From: CAJQQY01 sp964352225
GTDB taxonomy: Bacteria > Bacteroidota > Bacteroidia > Chitinophagales > Saprospiraceae
Direction: 5' to 3'
DNA length: 15,454 bases
Assembly: GCA_964352225.1 (NCBI GenBank)
Contig: CAYGRM010000137.1
Location: 1-15,454 of the forward strand
The notes beneath the pieces were generated by a model, which had not been told where the DNA came from, searched no databases, and worked only from the letters and a program-made list of their open reading frames with translations. Position 1 is the first letter of the stretch; every line of letters begins with the position of its first letter. This document shows positions 14,662 to 15,454 of the stretch, piece by piece. The position numbers and the translations under genes are program-made.

Positions 14662-15445
14662 ACATTATCGTCAAAATCGCCATTCCAATCCCAATCAATA
14701 TCGCAATCAACTTTCTTACTGAAATACTATGATGTTCAGCACTTTCCACTTCAAAAAGAATCGTCGTAGCAATGTGCAAAAATGAACCAATGACAAAAGC
14801 AACCACTAAATTTTGTCGTTCCATAGTAAGCACTCCAGCGTCAGTCAATTCTTTTCCAACATAAGCTCCCAAAGGAGACATCGATGCGAAAATCAACAAG
14901 GCAATGACAATCAAAGGTTTTTTAAAATTAGAAATCAAAAATAATAAGACCAATGCAAATGCTGCAGGTGCTTTATGCAAGACAATTCCCCACAATAAAT
15001 GATTGTGACCTTGATGTACATGAATACTTTCATTTTCCAATGGGATACCCTCGAAAAATGCATGAATACTTAAGCCTAAAAGAATCTGAATAGCAAAGCT
15101 AGTTTTACCATGATGAGGCGCATGAATATGTCCATGTTCCACACCCTTGGAAAGTTGTTCCAAAAATATTTGAACGAAAAAACCTAATAAAATCAACAAT
15201 CCTACAGTATTTCCGTGACTCGAGATAGCATGAGCTTGTTCATCTGCTGAACTAAAAGCCGAAGCATCAATTGGAAAATAAAAAGCAACAGGCATCAAAT
15301 GTAAAACGGAAATTCCTAAGATAAATGCGCCACTAAATGACAACACCAATTGCAGGATTGTTTTATTATTTTTTTGGAAATAAAATGCCAAACCACCACC
15401 TAAAATGACGCTCGAAAATAATATGAAATAATCTAGATCCTGCAA
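14660..15445 (-). CDS. ZIP family divalent metal transporter, 261 aa
   Basis: This inner-membrane transporter is of the ZIP family (zinc and possibly iron or manganese import into the cytoplasm). About eight hydrophobic helices are visible (roughly 5-23, 30-50, 80-96, 118-136, 150-171, 176-195, 212-232, 243-261). The binuclear metal-site motifs are IHAFFEG at 127-133 (His128, Glu132) in TM4 and LHKAPAAF at 156-163 (His157, Lys158) in TM5. A histidine-rich loop at 104-112 (HGHIHAPHH) and HVHQGHNH at 142-149 could bind metal. The start is taken as TTG at 15445-15443. An in-frame TAA lies two codons upstream, and the first in-frame ATG (Met51) would delete TM1, so TTG or another non-ATG codon must be used. 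Metal specificity is not readable. Its promoter is outside the window. Confidence 0.88.
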   Translation of the reverse strand: MQDLDYFILFSSVILGGGLAFYFQKNNKTILQLVLSFSGAFILGISVLHLMPVAFYFPIDASAFSSADEQAHAISSHGNTVGLLILLGFFVQIFLEQLSKGVEHGHIHAPHHGKTSFAIQILLGLSIHAFFEGIPLENESIHVHQGHNHLLWGIVLHKAPAAFALVLLFLISNFKKPLIVIALLIFASMSPLGAYVGKELTDAGVLTMERQNLVVAFVIGSFLHIATTILFEVESAEHHSISVRKLIAILIGIGMAILTIM

Positions 15446-15454
15446 TTCTTAATC

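Overview
The window is AT-rich DNA from a member of the Bacteroidota. The evidence is a C-terminal type IX secretion sorting domain on the largest secreted protein, a TonB-dependent receptor with an N-terminal carboxypeptidase-regulatory-like domain, a DUF5683 protein, signal peptides ending in AQ or SQ, no convincing Shine-Dalgarno sequences, and several promoters of the Bacteroidota TAnnTTTG (-7) type. The class or family cannot be settled from this sequence; a Saprospiria- or Flavobacteriia-like chromosome is a reasonable guess. No mobile element, CRISPR array, rRNA or tRNA was seen.

Layout. Positions 1-5369 are all read leftward. They hold the first codons of an unidentified gene cut by the window edge (1-52), a 661-aa secreted orphan (56-2041), a class I SAM-dependent methyltransferase (2180-3022), a DUF5683 protein (3306-3983) sitting 7 nt behind ribH (lumazine synthase, 3991-4512), and a membrane-anchored TPR protein (4683-5369). 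Positions 5645-8653, also leftward, encode a 1002-aa secreted multidomain protein: a type I copper (cupredoxin) domain, two nearly identical 203-aa repeats, a lamin-tail-like domain, a third diverged repeat and a T9SS sorting tail. It diverges from a rightward 1063-aa Oar-like TonB-dependent receptor (8946-12137), across a 292-bp region with a promoter facing each way and a 19-bp palindrome between them. The receptor converges on ctlX, a citrulline-type hydrolase (12225-13157, leftward), and the two share a hairpin terminator. After a 390-bp gap, a rightward membrane-anchored coiled-coil protein (13548-14528) converges on a leftward ZIP metal transporter (14660-15445, TTG start). Between them lie an intrinsic terminator and a GC-rich long palindrome.

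How the genes relate. Most look like independent transcription units, each closed by a strong hairpin and U-tract terminator. The likely operons are ribH-DUF5683 and the 661-aa gene with the truncated gene at the left edge. There is no defence or mobile system. The most unusual features are the cupredoxin/repeat/lamin-tail/T9SS protein with its recent internal duplication, and the unexplained GC-rich palindrome touching the ZIP stop codon. Three start codons need care: two apparent upstream TTG starts are wrong (the DUF5683 gene, and the TonB receptor, where the TTG is part of the promoter), while the ZIP gene probably does use TTG.
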